64,000 nt of DNA from Asanoa hainanensis (GCF_900188485.1 NZ_FZPH01000004.1:67304-131303); one strand, 5' to 3'. Shown: positions 53,413-62,337, numbered from the stretch's first letter. Translations and numbers: made by a program. Notes: a model not told the origin generated them from the letters alone.

Positions 53413-54401
53413 GCCGCCGCCGCCCGTTCGGCCTCGTACGGTGCGATCCGCGGTGGTGGGACCGCCACCAGCAGACGCTCCACGATGGACTCGCCGGAGA
53501 CCTCGTCGGCGATCGCGTCGAACGAGAGCACCAGTCGGTGCGCCAGCACGTCGACGGCCAGGTCCGTGACGTCGGCCGGGAGGACGTAGTCGCGGCCCCG
53601 CAACAGGGCCAGCGCCCGGGCGGCGGCGACCAGGCCGAGCGTGGCGCGCGGGCTGGCGCCGTACGCCAGGCTCGGTGCTGCGTCGGGTGCGCCGAACCGA
53701 GCCGGGTCGCGGGTCGCCACGACCAGGCGGACGACGTACTCCGCCAACGCGTGGTGGACGAAGACGTCGCGGGCCGCCGCGCGCAGCTCGCGTACGCGAT
53801 TGGGGTCGAGCACGCGTTTTGGCTCTGGCCCGTCCGTGCTCATCCGGTAGAGGATGCCCAGCTCCTCCTGGTCGGTCGGGTAGCCGACGACCACGCGCAT
53901 GAGGAACCGGTCCCGCTGGGCCTCGGGCAGGTGGTAGACGCCTTCCGACTCGATGGGGTTCTGGGTGGCGAGCACGAGGAACGGGTCAGGCACCGGCCAC
54001 GAGCGGCCGCCGATCGAGACCTGGCGGTCGGCCATCGCCTCCAGGAGCGCGGACTGGACCTTGGCCGGGGCCCGGTTGATCTCGTCCGCCAGTAGGAGGT
54101 TGGCCATCACCGGCCCCAGCTCCACGTCGAAGGACTCGGTCGACGAGCGGTAGATCCGCGTACCCACGATGTCCGAGGGCACCAGGTCCGGGGTGAACTG
54201 GATCCTCGAGAACCTCCCGCCGACCGTCTCGGCCAGGGTCTGCGCGGCCAGGGTCTTGGCGACGCCGGGCACGCCCTCCAGCAGGCAGTGGCCGTCGGCC
54301 AGCAACGCCACCACCAGCCGCTCCACCAGCCGGTCCTGCCCCACGATCACCCGCTTGACCGCGAACAGCACCTCTTCGAGCTCCGTGTGCGCCTCGGTCA
54401 C
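53409..54401 (-). CDS. MoxR-family AAA+ ATPase
   Basis: 330 residues from GTG 54401. Walker A is GVPGVAKT (43-50), Walker B LLLADEIN (102-109) with NRAPAKVQSALLEAMADRQV, and sensor-1 VLATQNPIESEGVYHLPEAQ. It forms the usual unit with DUF58 and VWA proteins, acting as a chaperone that inserts cofactors or folds partner complexes. The GTG overlaps the stop of the small secreted-peptide gene upstream by 4 bp. Confidence 0.93.
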   Translation of the reverse strand: MTEAHTELEEVLFAVKRVIVGQDRLVERLVVALLADGHCLLEGVPGVAKTLAAQTLAETVGGRFSRIQFTPDLVPSDIVGTRIYRSSTESFDVELGPVMANLLLADEINRAPAKVQSALLEAMADRQVSIGGRSWPVPDPFLVLATQNPIESEGVYHLPEAQRDRFLMRVVVGYPTDQEELGILYRMSTDGPEPKRVLDPNRVRELRAAARDVFVHHALAEYVVRLVVATRDPARFGAPDAAPSLAYGASPRATLGLVAAARALALLRGRDYVLPADVTDLAVDVLAHRLVLSFDAIADEVSGESIVERLLVAVPPPRIAPYEAERAAAA

Positions 54402-54565
54402 AGGTCGGCCTCCGGCGTGCTCTCCGGGCAGTCCTTGTCCTGGACCTGCTCGTAGCTGATCCGCACGTCGGCAGCGTCGTCCGCCGCCCAGGCCGCGGTG
54501 CCGGCCAGCGCCGCTCCGGCTGCCGCGGCGGCTACGGCGACACCCAGCATGATCCGCTTCTTCAT
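54398..54565 (-). CDS. Small secreted peptide heading the MoxR operon (55 residues)
   Basis: From ATG 54565, with GGAGGAGTT 4 bp upstream. The sequence is a clean signal peptide (MKKRIMLGVAVAAAAAGAAL, cleavage likely after AAWA at residue 28) followed by an acidic mature peptide of about 27 residues, DDAADVRISYEQVQDKDCPE and STPEADL, with one Cys. The stop TGA is shared with the GTG start of moxR. A strong ribosome site, correct codon bias and coupling to moxR make it a real gene. Function unknown; it may be a client or signal of the MoxR system. Confidence 0.75.
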   Translation of the reverse strand: MKKRIMLGVAVAAAAAGAALAGTAAWAADDAADVRISYEQVQDKDCPESTPEADL

Positions 54566-54630
54566 CGCAACTCCTCCGGTTGTCGGTGCGTCCATGTGAC
54601 CAGCCGCGACCGAAAGCCGACCGAACGTCG

Positions 54631-54648
54631 CTGGCACGGCCGTGCCAG
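54631..54648. promoter_or_regulatory. Perfect 18-bp palindrome between divergent operons
   Basis: CTGGCACGGCCGTGCCAG is fully symmetric. It lies between the small peptide gene (54565, leftward) and drrA (54719, rightward). The octet CGCTGGCA (54629-54636) recurs as CGCTGACA at 54662-54669, 33 bp later (three helical turns). It is a candidate operator for one or both transcripts. Confidence 0.5.
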
Positions 54649-54718
54649 CCCGGTGTGCGTGCGCTGACAGCGGTGCCCGGCACCTTGGTCTCGTGAAAGA
54701 CGACCAAGGGGGAACACG

Positions 54719-55669
54719 ATGAGCCTCGCTTTCCAGGCGGAGGGCCTGGTCAAGCGCTTCGGTAAGACCACGGCCCTGGCCGGCATCGACCTGGCCGCCG
54801 AGCAGGGCAGCGTGCTGGGGGTGCTCGGGCCGAACGGCGCCGGCAAGACCACGGCGGTGCGGATCCTGGCCACACTGCTGCGGCCCGACTCGGGGCGGGC
54901 CACGGTGGGTGGGCACGACGTGGTCAAGGACGCCGGGGCGGTGCGGCGGCTGATCGGGCTGACCGGGCAGTACGCGTCGGTCGACGAGGACCTGACCGGC
55001 ACGCAGAACCTGGTGCTGATCGGCGAGCTGCTCGACCTGCGGCGCCGCGACGCCAAGGTGCGGGCCGCCGAGCTGCTGGACTGGTTCGACCTCACCGAGG
55101 CGGCCAACCGCCCGGCGAAGACGTACTCGGGGGGCATGCGCCGCCGGCTCGACCTGGCCGCCAGCCTGGTCGGCCGGCCGGCCGTGATCTACCTGGACGA
55201 GCCGACCACCGGTCTCGACCCGGCCAAGCGCGAGGACATGTGGGGTGTCGTCCGCTCGCTGGTCGGCGACGGCTCGACGGTGCTGCTCACCACGCAGTAC
55301 CTGGACGAGGCCGACGCGCTGGCCGACGAGATCTCGGTGATCGACCACGGCAAGGTCATCGCGCACGGTACGCCGGCGCAGCTCAAGCAGATCGCCGGCG
55401 GCCAGACGATCCTGGTGCGCCCGACCGACCCGGCCCGGCTGGCGGAGGTCAGCGGCATCCTGGCCGCCGTCGCCCAGCGCGAGCCGGAGTCGCCGGGGCG
55501 CGGTGTGCTGACCGTGCCGATCGACGACGACCGGGCGTTCCCGACCGTCGTACGCCGGATCGAGGAAGCCGGGATCGGCGTCATGGAGCTGTCGCTCCGG
55601 CTGCCGAGCCTGGACGAGGTGTTCTTCACGCTGACCGGCAAGCCGGCGACCGCGGAGGTGGCGGCATGA
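54719..55669 (+). CDS. ABC transporter ATP-binding protein (DrrA type)
   Basis: 316 residues from ATG 54719. Walker A GPNGAGKTT, signature YSGGMRRRLDLA, Walker B VIYLDEPTTGLDP and H-loop TTQYLDEADALADEI are all of the DrrA (daunorubicin resistance) type, with the family's C-terminal domain (MELSLRLPSLDEVFFTLTGK). It works with the permease encoded next, with which it has an ATGA overlap. Exports drug-like or lipid substrates; none identified. Confidence 0.94.
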   Translation: MSLAFQAEGLVKRFGKTTALAGIDLAAEQGSVLGVLGPNGAGKTTAVRILATLLRPDSGRATVGGHDVVKDAGAVRRLIGLTGQYASVDEDLTGTQNLVLIGELLDLRRRDAKVRAAELLDWFDLTEAANRPAKTYSGGMRRRLDLAASLVGRPAVIYLDEPTTGLDPAKREDMWGVVRSLVGDGSTVLLTTQYLDEADALADEISVIDHGKVIAHGTPAQLKQIAGGQTILVRPTDPARLAEVSGILAAVAQREPESPGRGVLTVPIDDDRAFPTVVRRIEEAGIGVMELSLRLPSLDEVFFTLTGKPATAEVAA

Positions 55670-56496
55670 CAACGACTATCGAGCGCTCTCCGGCTCCGGT
55701 CACCAGCGCGGGCCCGTCGGGTCCGCCGCCCGCCCGGACGTTCCGGGTCGCGCGGCACAGCCTGGCGCTGGCTCGGCGCAGCCTGATCAAGACGCTGCGC
55801 ACGCCCGAGCAGCTGCTGGACGTGACGCTCCAGCCGGTGATGTTCGTGGTGATCTTCGTGTACCTGCTGGGCGGCGCGATCTCCGGTTCGCAGACCGTCT
55901 ACCTGGAGTACCTGCTCCCCGCGATCATGGTGCAGTCGGTGATGTTCGCGTCGGTGGCGACGGGCTTCTCGCTCAACACCGACGTGAAGAAGGGCGTCTT
56001 CGACCGGTTCCGCAGCCTGCCGATCGCCCGGTCCGCGCCGCTGATCGGCTCGGTGCTCGGCGACCTGGCCCGGTTCGTGGTCTCGATCGCGGTGCTGCTC
56101 GGCTTCGGCTACGCGATCGGCTTCCGGATCGGCACGAACCCGCTCACCGCCCTGGCCGGCTGCCTGCTGGTCATCTTCTTCGCGTCGGCGATCACCTGGA
56201 TCTTCGTGCTCCTCGGCGTGATCATGCGCGAGCCGGGCGCGGTCCAGGGCACGGCGTTCCTGGTGCTCTTCCCGCTCACCTTCGGCACCAACATGATGGT
56301 GCCGACCGACACCCTCCCGGGCTGGCTGCAGGCCTGGGTGAAGATCAACCCGGTCTCGGACGTGATGGACGCGGCCCGGGCCCTGATCACCGGCGGCCCG
56401 GTCGGCGACACGGTCACCAAATCCATCCTCTGGTCGATCGGCATCATCGTGGTCTTCGCCCCACTAGCGGTCAGGTTCTACCGCCGCCGGGTGTGA
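55666..56496 (+). CDS. ABC-2 type permease (DrrB type)
   Basis: 276 residues from ATG 55666. A Pro-rich N-terminus, RSLIKTLRTPEQLLDVTLQP before the first helix, six transmembrane segments and the ABC-2 signature VFDRFRSLPIARSAPLIGSV with PLTFGTNMMVPTDTLPGWLQ. Partners the DrrA-type ATPase as an exporter. It overlaps the convergent regulator gene by 26 bp. Confidence 0.93.
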   Translation: MTTTIERSPAPVTSAGPSGPPPARTFRVARHSLALARRSLIKTLRTPEQLLDVTLQPVMFVVIFVYLLGGAISGSQTVYLEYLLPAIMVQSVMFASVATGFSLNTDVKKGVFDRFRSLPIARSAPLIGSVLGDLARFVVSIAVLLGFGYAIGFRIGTNPLTALAGCLLVIFFASAITWIFVLLGVIMREPGAVQGTAFLVLFPLTFGTNMMVPTDTLPGWLQAWVKINPVSDVMDAARALITGGPVGDTVTKSILWSIGIIVVFAPLAVRFYRRRV

Positions 56497-59400
56497 CGCC
56501 ATCATCAGGTTCGGACCCGGCGACAGACCCCAGGTCGGCGCCGGGTTCGCGCCCGCCGGCCGGTCCGAGATCGGCGTCGTGGGCCGGGTCGACGAACGCG
56601 AGTGCGTCGGCCCGGCTCAACGCGCGGCCGCGGGCGTACGCGGCGTCGAAGGCCTCGTCGCCCAGCCGCTCGCGCAGCGTCGCGGTCAGCAGTTGGGCGT
56701 CGCAGTTGGACAGGTCGGGGCTGCCGCGCAGCGAGTCGGACGCTCCCATCGTCTCGGCCGCGAGCTCCGACTCGCCCAGCGCCGTCCGCAACGACACCGT
56801 GGCCACCGCGATCAGGGCGATCACCGGCATGTCCTTGCCGAGCATCGCGCGCTCGATGCCCTCGCTGGCCAGGGCCCGCGCGTCGGCGAGGCGGCCCTCC
56901 GCGATCGCGATGTGCGCCTCGAAGCCGCACAGCATGCCGCGGAACTGCGGTGCCACCAGCGGCGCCAGGGTCTGCAGCTCCTCGGCCTGCCGGTAGCGCT
57001 CGCGGGCGCTGTCGAGCTTGCCCTCCTGGCGGTCGTATTCGCCGAGCATCATCACCACGAACGCGGCCGTGCGGTTGGCGAAGCCCTCGCGCGACGACTC
57101 GACCAGGAACCGCTCCAGGTCGGCCCGGGCCCACTCGATGTCGCCGGCCTGGGCCCGCAGGTTGGCCAGCCAGACCCGCTGGTAGCCGACGTCTTCCCGG
57201 GCGTTGAGCTCGACCGCCAGCCGGGACGCCTCCTCCAGCGCCGCCGTCGCACCGGCCAGGTCGCCCCGCTTGGACAGCGCGTCGGCGAGCGAGCCGAGCG
57301 TCATGCCCAGGCTCCACCGCTCGCCCAGAGACCGCTGGATCTCGGCCGCGGCGGTCAGGTCGGCGAGCATGCCGTCGGCGTCGCCGTCGTTCTCCTTGAT
57401 GCTGCCGCTCAACGAGAGCAGCAGGCCGCGGGTGAACGGGTCGGCGCCCTCCAGACCGCGGTTGACCGCCGCCAGCCCCCGCTCGGTGTCGTCGGTGAAC
57501 ATGGTCATCATCGGTTCGATGACCGGCAGGAACGGATGGGACCGGGGCGGCGCCGCCGCGACCAGCGCCCGCAGGTCGTCGAGGGCCACGTCGCCGGGCC
57601 AGGTGCCGGTGAAGATCTGGTTGAGCAGGTGGATGGCGGAGACCACCGCCCGATGCCCGAGCGGCGCCGGACCCTTGGCCGCCAGCGCCCGGCCCAGCAG
57701 GGCCACCGCCTGCTCGTGGTCACCGCGGATCGTGAACGGCATGGTCACCGCCGCCGCCAGCCGGATCGCCGTGGACGCGTCGTCGGTCTCCGCCGCGTAG
57801 TGCAACGCACCGATCATGTTGGCCCGGTCGGCGTCGAACGCGTCGAGCCAGCGGAGCTGGTCGCTGGTGCGCAGCCGGGGCTCCATCAGCTCGGCCAGGG
57901 CCAGGAAGTAGGCCGCGTGCGCCGCCCGCAGCCGGGTCGCCTCGCCGGCGGCCACGAGCCGCTCCAGCCCGTATTCCCGGATCGTCTCCAGCATCCGGAA
58001 GCGCCCCTCGCCGACCAGTTGCAGCAGGGACTTGTCGACGAGCGCGGCCAGCAGGTCTTCGACGGCCTCGAGCGGCGCGTCGGGCGCGGCCACCCCGGCG
58101 GCGCTCTCGGCGGTGATCGTCGACGGGAACACGGACAGCCGCTCGGACAGCCGGCGCTCGTCGTCGGTGAGCAGCTCCCAGCTCCACGCGACGACCGCGC
58201 GCAGCGTGCGGTGCCGTTCGAGCGCGGTGCGGCTGCCGCCGGTGAGCAGCCGGAACCGGTCGTCGAGCCGGGCCGCGACCTGCGCCGTCGACATGGTGCG
58301 CAGGCGGGCCGCGGCCAGCTCGATCGCCAGCGGGAGGCCGTCGAGCCGCCGGCAGATCTCCACGACGTCGGCGGCGTTGTCGGCAGTGATCTCGAACCCC
58401 GGCCGGACGGCCGCGGCACGATCACGGAAGAGCTGGATCGACGGGTACGCCGAGACGTCGTCTTCGCCGAGGGCCGGCAGACCCAGCGGCGGCAGCGGGC
58501 ACAGCGCCTCACCGGTGATGCCGAGCGGCTCGCGGGACGTCGCCAGGATGCGTAGTCGCGGGCAGCGCGCCAGCAGCTCGTCGGCGAGCCGGGCGGCGGC
58601 GTCGATCACGTGCTCGCAGTTGTCGAGCACGATCAGCGCGTCGATCGGCGCGAGCGCCTCGACCAGCCGGGTGATCGCGTCGCGGTTGGCCTGGCGGCGC
58701 CCGGGCTCGGTGAACCCGGTGGCCCGGCCGTCGATGGCGACCAGCGCGGCCTGCGGCACGTCGGCGGGGTCGGTGACGGGTGCCAGCTCGACCAGCCAGG
58801 TCTCGTCGACGCTGTGCGCCGCCAGCGCGGCCGCGGTCACCGTGCCGAGCCGGGTCTTGCCCGCGCCGCCCGGGCCGACGAGGGTGACCAGCCGCCCCTC
58901 GGCCAGCAGCCCCTCGACCCGGTGCAGCTCGGCGTCGCGACCCACGAAACTGGTCAGCGCGGCCCGCAGGTTGCCCCGCGCGGTGCGCCGGGGCTGGCCC
59001 TCGCCGCGGAGCACGGCCAGGTGCGCCTCGCGCAGCTCGGCGGACGGGTCGGCGCCCAGCTCGTCGGCCAGCCGGCGGCGGAACTCGTCGTAGGCGGCCA
59101 GCGCCTCGGCGGGCCGCCCCGCCGCGGCCAGGGCCCGCAGTCGCAGCGCCCAGACCCGCTCGCGCAACGGGTGGGCGGTCGCCAGCTCGTCGAGCTCGGC
59201 GACCATATGGGCCGGCCCGGCCAGCCGCAGCTCGGCGTCGATGCGGTCCTCGACGGCGGCCAGCCGCAGCTCGTCGAGCCGGGCCACGGGCGCCGCGGCG
59301 AACCCGGCGTCGGCGACGTCGGCGAGCGCCGGACCCCGCCAGAGCGCGAGGGCGTCGCGCAGCAGCCCGACCGCCTTGTCGGGGTCGCCGCCGGTCAGCG

Positions 59401-59743
59401 CGTCGCGCCCGTCGCGGGCCAGGGTGGTGAAGCGCTCGGCGTCGACGGCGTCGGCGGGCACGTCGAGCCGGTAGCCGCCCGGGCCCAGCAACACCGGAAT
59501 CCCCGGCACCGTGCGCCGCAGTCGTGACACGAGGGACTGCAGGGCGTTGGCGAAATCGGCCGGCTGCGCGTCGCCCCAGAGCGCGTCGGCCAGCGCCTCG
59601 GTGCCGACCGGCCGGCCCGGGTCGAGGGCGAGCCGGGTCAACAGCGCGCGTAGTCGCGCGCCGCCCACCTCGACCGGTTGCCCGTCGACGGTGACCGCCA
59701 ACGGCCCGAGAATCGCGATCTGCACGCTTCTACTGTCCACCAT
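56471..59743 (-). CDS. Large BTAD (SARP-like) regulator with NB-ARC-type ATPase and TPRs
   Basis: 1090 residues; ATG 59743 is used, with GTG 59740 or 59725 possible. The N-terminal OmpR-like winged helix (9-95, ILGPLAVTVDGQPVEVGGAR) and bacterial transcriptional activator domain (about 100-245, DAERFTTLARDGRDAL) define the AfsR/SARP family. An NTPase follows with Walker A GPGGAGKT (290-297) and IVLDNCEHVIDAAARLADEL. The C-terminal half is TPR-like helical repeats. It is likely to control the convergent drrAB exporter, a common pairing, by inference. Confidence 0.9.
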   Translation of the reverse strand: MVDSRSVQIAILGPLAVTVDGQPVEVGGARLRALLTRLALDPGRPVGTEALADALWGDAQPADFANALQSLVSRLRRTVPGIPVLLGPGGYRLDVPADAVDAERFTTLARDGRDALTGGDPDKAVGLLRDALALWRGPALADVADAGFAAAPVARLDELRLAAVEDRIDAELRLAGPAHMVAELDELATAHPLRERVWALRLRALAAAGRPAEALAAYDEFRRRLADELGADPSAELREAHLAVLRGEGQPRRTARGNLRAALTSFVGRDAELHRVEGLLAEGRLVTLVGPGGAGKTRLGTVTAAALAAHSVDETWLVELAPVTDPADVPQAALVAIDGRATGFTEPGRRQANRDAITRLVEALAPIDALIVLDNCEHVIDAAARLADELLARCPRLRILATSREPLGITGEALCPLPPLGLPALGEDDVSAYPSIQLFRDRAAAVRPGFEITADNAADVVEICRRLDGLPLAIELAAARLRTMSTAQVAARLDDRFRLLTGGSRTALERHRTLRAVVAWSWELLTDDERRLSERLSVFPSTITAESAAGVAAPDAPLEAVEDLLAALVDKSLLQLVGEGRFRMLETIREYGLERLVAAGEATRLRAAHAAYFLALAELMEPRLRTSDQLRWLDAFDADRANMIGALHYAAETDDASTAIRLAAAVTMPFTIRGDHEQAVALLGRALAAKGPAPLGHRAVVSAIHLLNQIFTGTWPGDVALDDLRALVAAAPPRSHPFLPVIEPMMTMFTDDTERGLAAVNRGLEGADPFTRGLLLSLSGSIKENDGDADGMLADLTAAAEIQRSLGERWSLGMTLGSLADALSKRGDLAGATAALEEASRLAVELNAREDVGYQRVWLANLRAQAGDIEWARADLERFLVESSREGFANRTAAFVVMMLGEYDRQEGKLDSARERYRQAEELQTLAPLVAPQFRGMLCGFEAHIAIAEGRLADARALASEGIERAMLGKDMPVIALIAVATVSLRTALGESELAAETMGASDSLRGSPDLSNCDAQLLTATLRERLGDEAFDAAYARGRALSRADALAFVDPAHDADLGPAGGREPGADLGSVAGSEPDDGVTPGGGRT

Positions 59744-59756
59744 GCGTGCGACAGGT

Positions 59757-60386
59757 TTACCGGCGCAAGCCGGCCGACTCCCGCGCGAGGCGCTCGATCC
59801 GGTCCCAGTCGTGCGCGCGTACGGCGTCAGCAGGGGTCAGCCAGGACCCACCGACGCAGCCGACGTTGGGCAGCGCCAGCCAGTCCGCCGCGGTGCTCGG
59901 GGTGATCCCGCCCGTCGGGCAGAAGGCCAGATCTGGCAGCGGCCCGTGCACCGACGACAGGTAGCCGCGCCCGCCGCTCGCCTCGGCCGGGAAGAACTTG
60001 AGCGTGTCGAGCCCGCGCTCGCGCAACACCAGCATCTCGCTCACCGTGCCGGCACCCGGCAGGAAGGGCAGGCCGGAAGCCTCGGCCGCGTCGACCAGGT
60101 CGGCGGTGACGCCCGGGCTCACCAGGAACGTGGCACCCGCGTCCCGCGCGGCCTCGACCTGCCCGGGCGTGACCACGGTGCCGGCGCCAACCCGCATCTC
60201 CGGCACGGCCTTGGCGACCGCGGCCACGGCGGCCAGGGCGTCCGGCGTACGCAGGGTGATCTCGATGATCCCGACCCCGCCCCGCAGCAACGCCTCGGCC
60301 AGGGGCACCGCGTCGGCCGCGTCCTCGACCACCACGACCGGGATCACCGGGCTGATCGCGAGCAGCTCCCGGGCGTACGACGTCAT
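59757..60386 (-). CDS. eda: 2-dehydro-3-deoxy-phosphogluconate (KDPG) aldolase
   Basis: 209 residues from ATG 60386 with AAGGAG upstream. Class I aldolase residues: E42 in GIIEITLRT and Schiff-base K130 in TLKFFPAE; also VGAGTVVTPGQVEAARDAGA and CPTGGITPSTAADWLALPN. It splits KDPG to pyruvate and glyceraldehyde-3-phosphate (Entner-Doudoroff or sugar-acid routes). It is divergent from the KDG kinase gene, 51 bp away, so the two make a kinase-aldolase pathway for 2-keto-3-deoxygluconate. Confidence 0.92.
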   Translation of the reverse strand: MTSYARELLAISPVIPVVVVEDAADAVPLAEALLRGGVGIIEITLRTPDALAAVAAVAKAVPEMRVGAGTVVTPGQVEAARDAGATFLVSPGVTADLVDAAEASGLPFLPGAGTVSEMLVLRERGLDTLKFFPAEASGGRGYLSSVHGPLPDLAFCPTGGITPSTAADWLALPNVGCVGGSWLTPADAVRAHDWDRIERLARESAGLRR

Positions 60387-60437
60387 CGACTCGCTCCTTG
60401 AGGCATCGAAGGTGACCCTCGCATATTGTCACTCGCC

Positions 60438-61355
60438 ATGGACATCCTCGCGATCGGTGAACCGCTCCTGGAGTTCAGCACCGTCGGCCACGCGGCCCTC
60501 GACAGCGCGGGCGAGTTCGCCACAGGCTTCGGCGGCGACACTTCCAACTTCCTCGTGGCCGCCGCCCGCTCGGGCGCCCGCACGGGCTATCTGACCAGAA
60601 TCGGCACCGACCCGTTCGGCGACGCCTTCCTGCGCCTCTGGCAGACGGAGGACATCGACACGACCCACGTGGTACGGGCCGACGGCGAGCGCACGGGCGT
60701 CTACTTCATCTCCCGCGACCCGGCCCGCAGCGTGTTCACCTACTACCGCGCGGACTCGGCCGCGAGCCGCCTGTCCCCGGCCGACGTACCCGAGGCGGCG
60801 GTGGCGTCCGCGAGCGCCCTGCACGTATCCGGGATAACCCAGGCGATCAGCGTCTCGGCCTGCGACGCGGCCTTCCACGCGATGACGGTCGCCCGCGCGG
60901 CGGGCACGCTAATTAGCTACGACCCGAACTACCGCCCGCAACTGTGGCCCTTGGAACGCGCCCGCGCGGTGGTCGCCCGCAGCATCGAACTGTGCGACGT
61001 GGCCTTCCCCAACATCGAAGAAGGCCGCCTCCTGACGGGCGCGACAGACCCAAGATCGATCATCGACTGGTACGCGACGCGGGGCCCCCGAACGGTAGTT
61101 CTCAAGATGGGCGCGGACGGAGCCCTCCTCCGGCACGAGGACACGCTCACGGAGATCAAGCCACACCCGGTAACTCCGGTGGACAGCACAGGAGCCGGCG
61201 ACGCCTTCGACGGCGCCTTCATGGCGGCCCTGGTAGCCGGAGCCACACCCCCGGAAGCGGCCCACTACGCGGCGGTAGCGGGAGCCCTAACCACCCAGGG
61301 CCACGGCGCGGTAGGCCCGATCCCAACCAGAGCCACCATCCTCGCCGCCGGCTGA
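60438..61355 (+). CDS. kdgK: PfkB-family 2-keto-3-deoxygluconate kinase
   Basis: 305 residues from ATG 60438. PfkB marks: GGDTSNFLVAAARSG with the substrate site, YLTRIGTDPFGDAFLRLW, and the C-terminal STGAGDAFDGAFMAALVAGA with the catalytic Asp. LISYDPNYRPQLWP is typical of KDG kinases. The divergent eda gene supports KDG as substrate; other sugar kinases of the same fold cannot be excluded. Codons such as CCA, ACA and GTA are a little more frequent near the 3' end than in neighbours. The 3' part overlaps the antisense broken pin gene. Confidence 0.85.
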   Translation: MDILAIGEPLLEFSTVGHAALDSAGEFATGFGGDTSNFLVAAARSGARTGYLTRIGTDPFGDAFLRLWQTEDIDTTHVVRADGERTGVYFISRDPARSVFTYYRADSAASRLSPADVPEAAVASASALHVSGITQAISVSACDAAFHAMTVARAAGTLISYDPNYRPQLWPLERARAVVARSIELCDVAFPNIEEGRLLTGATDPRSIIDWYATRGPRTVVLKMGADGALLRHEDTLTEIKPHPVTPVDSTGAGDAFDGAFMAALVAGATPPEAAHYAAVAGALTTQGHGAVGPIPTRATILAAG

Positions 61356-61516
61356 CCGCCGTACCCGCCTCCTATTTGGTTCAGGGCAGCAGGGTGAGTG
61401 ATCACGAGTGTCGGAACGATCAACGGACCCGGATGGGTCTCCAGCAGGTCGGCACATGCCTCGTGGTGCTTGTCGTCGGCATCCACGTAGGCGTAGAGCG
61501 GACCGGCGTCGACCAC
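61265..61516 (-). pseudogene. Truncated PIN-domain (VapC-like) toxin
   Basis: The frame from GTG 61516 begins VVDAGPLYAYVDADDKHHEA with LIVPTLVIT, the first third of a VapC-type PIN domain, including the first acidic metal ligand (D3). After about residue 41 (near 61394) the homology stops, and the frame runs on antisense to kdgK until 61265 without the later catalytic acids. The gene therefore seems truncated by deletion, leaving a non-functional remnant. Its antitoxin lies 5 bp upstream. Confidence 0.7.
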
Positions 61517-61521
61517 GATCG

Positions 61522-61773
61522 TTATGGCGTCACCTCGCGCCGGAAGATCTCCTCGATGCGCTCGGAGATGTCGCTTCGGCCGCTGCGACCGGCGCCGCGG
61601 GCACCGAGGGCTCGCCGACCTGTTCTCGACGCACCACGTTCGAGGATCTCGGCCAACGCGGCGGGAACGATCGCCGCGAGCCGTCGGCCATGGTCGGTCA
61701 GGTATACGACCTCACCGGACGCGGCGGCTTCGCGCGCCACCGCTGCCAGCTCGTCGTCTTCCGGAAGAGGCAT
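61522..61773 (-). CDS. Phd/YefM-type antitoxin
   Basis: 83 residues from ATG 61773, or GTG 61782. Core: LAAVAREAAASGEVVYLTDH, RRLAAIVPAALAEILERGA and a C-terminal tail with SERIEEIFRREVTP. This is the DNA-binding antitoxin pattern (Phd/YefM fold). It directly precedes the truncated pin gene. A free antitoxin may still autoregulate or neutralise related toxins elsewhere. Confidence 0.7.
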   Translation of the reverse strand: MPLPEDDELAAVAREAAASGEVVYLTDHGRRLAAIVPAALAEILERGASRTGRRALGARGAGRSGRSDISERIEEIFRREVTP

Positions 61774-61948
61774 CTCGGTCACCTCTCCATGGTAGTAGGG
61801 CTGCGGGTCAGGGGCCGTTGCCAATTCCCGACGCCGGGTGACACGCCCGGGTCGTGACGCGCCGGTGGGAGCCGGGTTTGGGCGTTCGGAAAGCGGTCCG
61901 GGCGGTGGGTCGGGTCTGGGACGGTGGGGGTGGGGTTGGGAGGTCGTC

Positions 61949-62266
61949 ATGCGGATTCCCACGCATCGGTTGCCGCCGCCTACGCCGTGGGACGGCGGGG
62001 CGGCCGCCCCTGTTCGGCCGTCCGGTGGGCGGTTGGCGCATCGGACCGATGTCGCCGCGGAGGTTCGGTGGCCCGCGGGGTTCGGGGTCGTGGGTGCGGT
62101 GGCGCGGTTGGCCACCGAGCAGGAGCTGCTGCGGCATCTCGCGCTCACCGTGACGCTCGACGGCACCGAGGTGGTGTTGGTGGCGCGGATCAAGGATCCG
62201 GCGGACACCGCCGGGCGGGATCGGTTGGCCGCGCTCCTCGCACAGCTCCAGGACCACCCAAAATAG
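61949..62266 (+). CDS. Small protein of unknown function (105 residues)
   Basis: From ATG 61949 with GGGAGG 8 bp upstream; an in-frame start at 61838 would add a Gly/Arg-rich segment of no apparent meaning. Blocks: RIPTHRLPPPTPWDGGAAA, GFGVVGAVARLATEQELLRH and LTVTLDGTEVVLVARIKDPA. No signal or membrane segment. Plausible soluble protein; family not recognised. Confidence 0.6.
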   Translation: MRIPTHRLPPPTPWDGGAAAPVRPSGGRLAHRTDVAAEVRWPAGFGVVGAVARLATEQELLRHLALTVTLDGTEVVLVARIKDPADTAGRDRLAALLAQLQDHPK

Positions 62267-62337
62267 GAACTTACCTCGCGATTCGGAAACCTCTGCCACG
62301 ATGAGGGAGCCATACGTCCGAGCATCGGAGGGACGCG

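Noticed and set aside
56579-58555. A 658-codon plus-strand frame opposite the BTAD regulator
   Set aside because: Low-complexity shadow without a domain; the regulator on the other strand has complete motifs.
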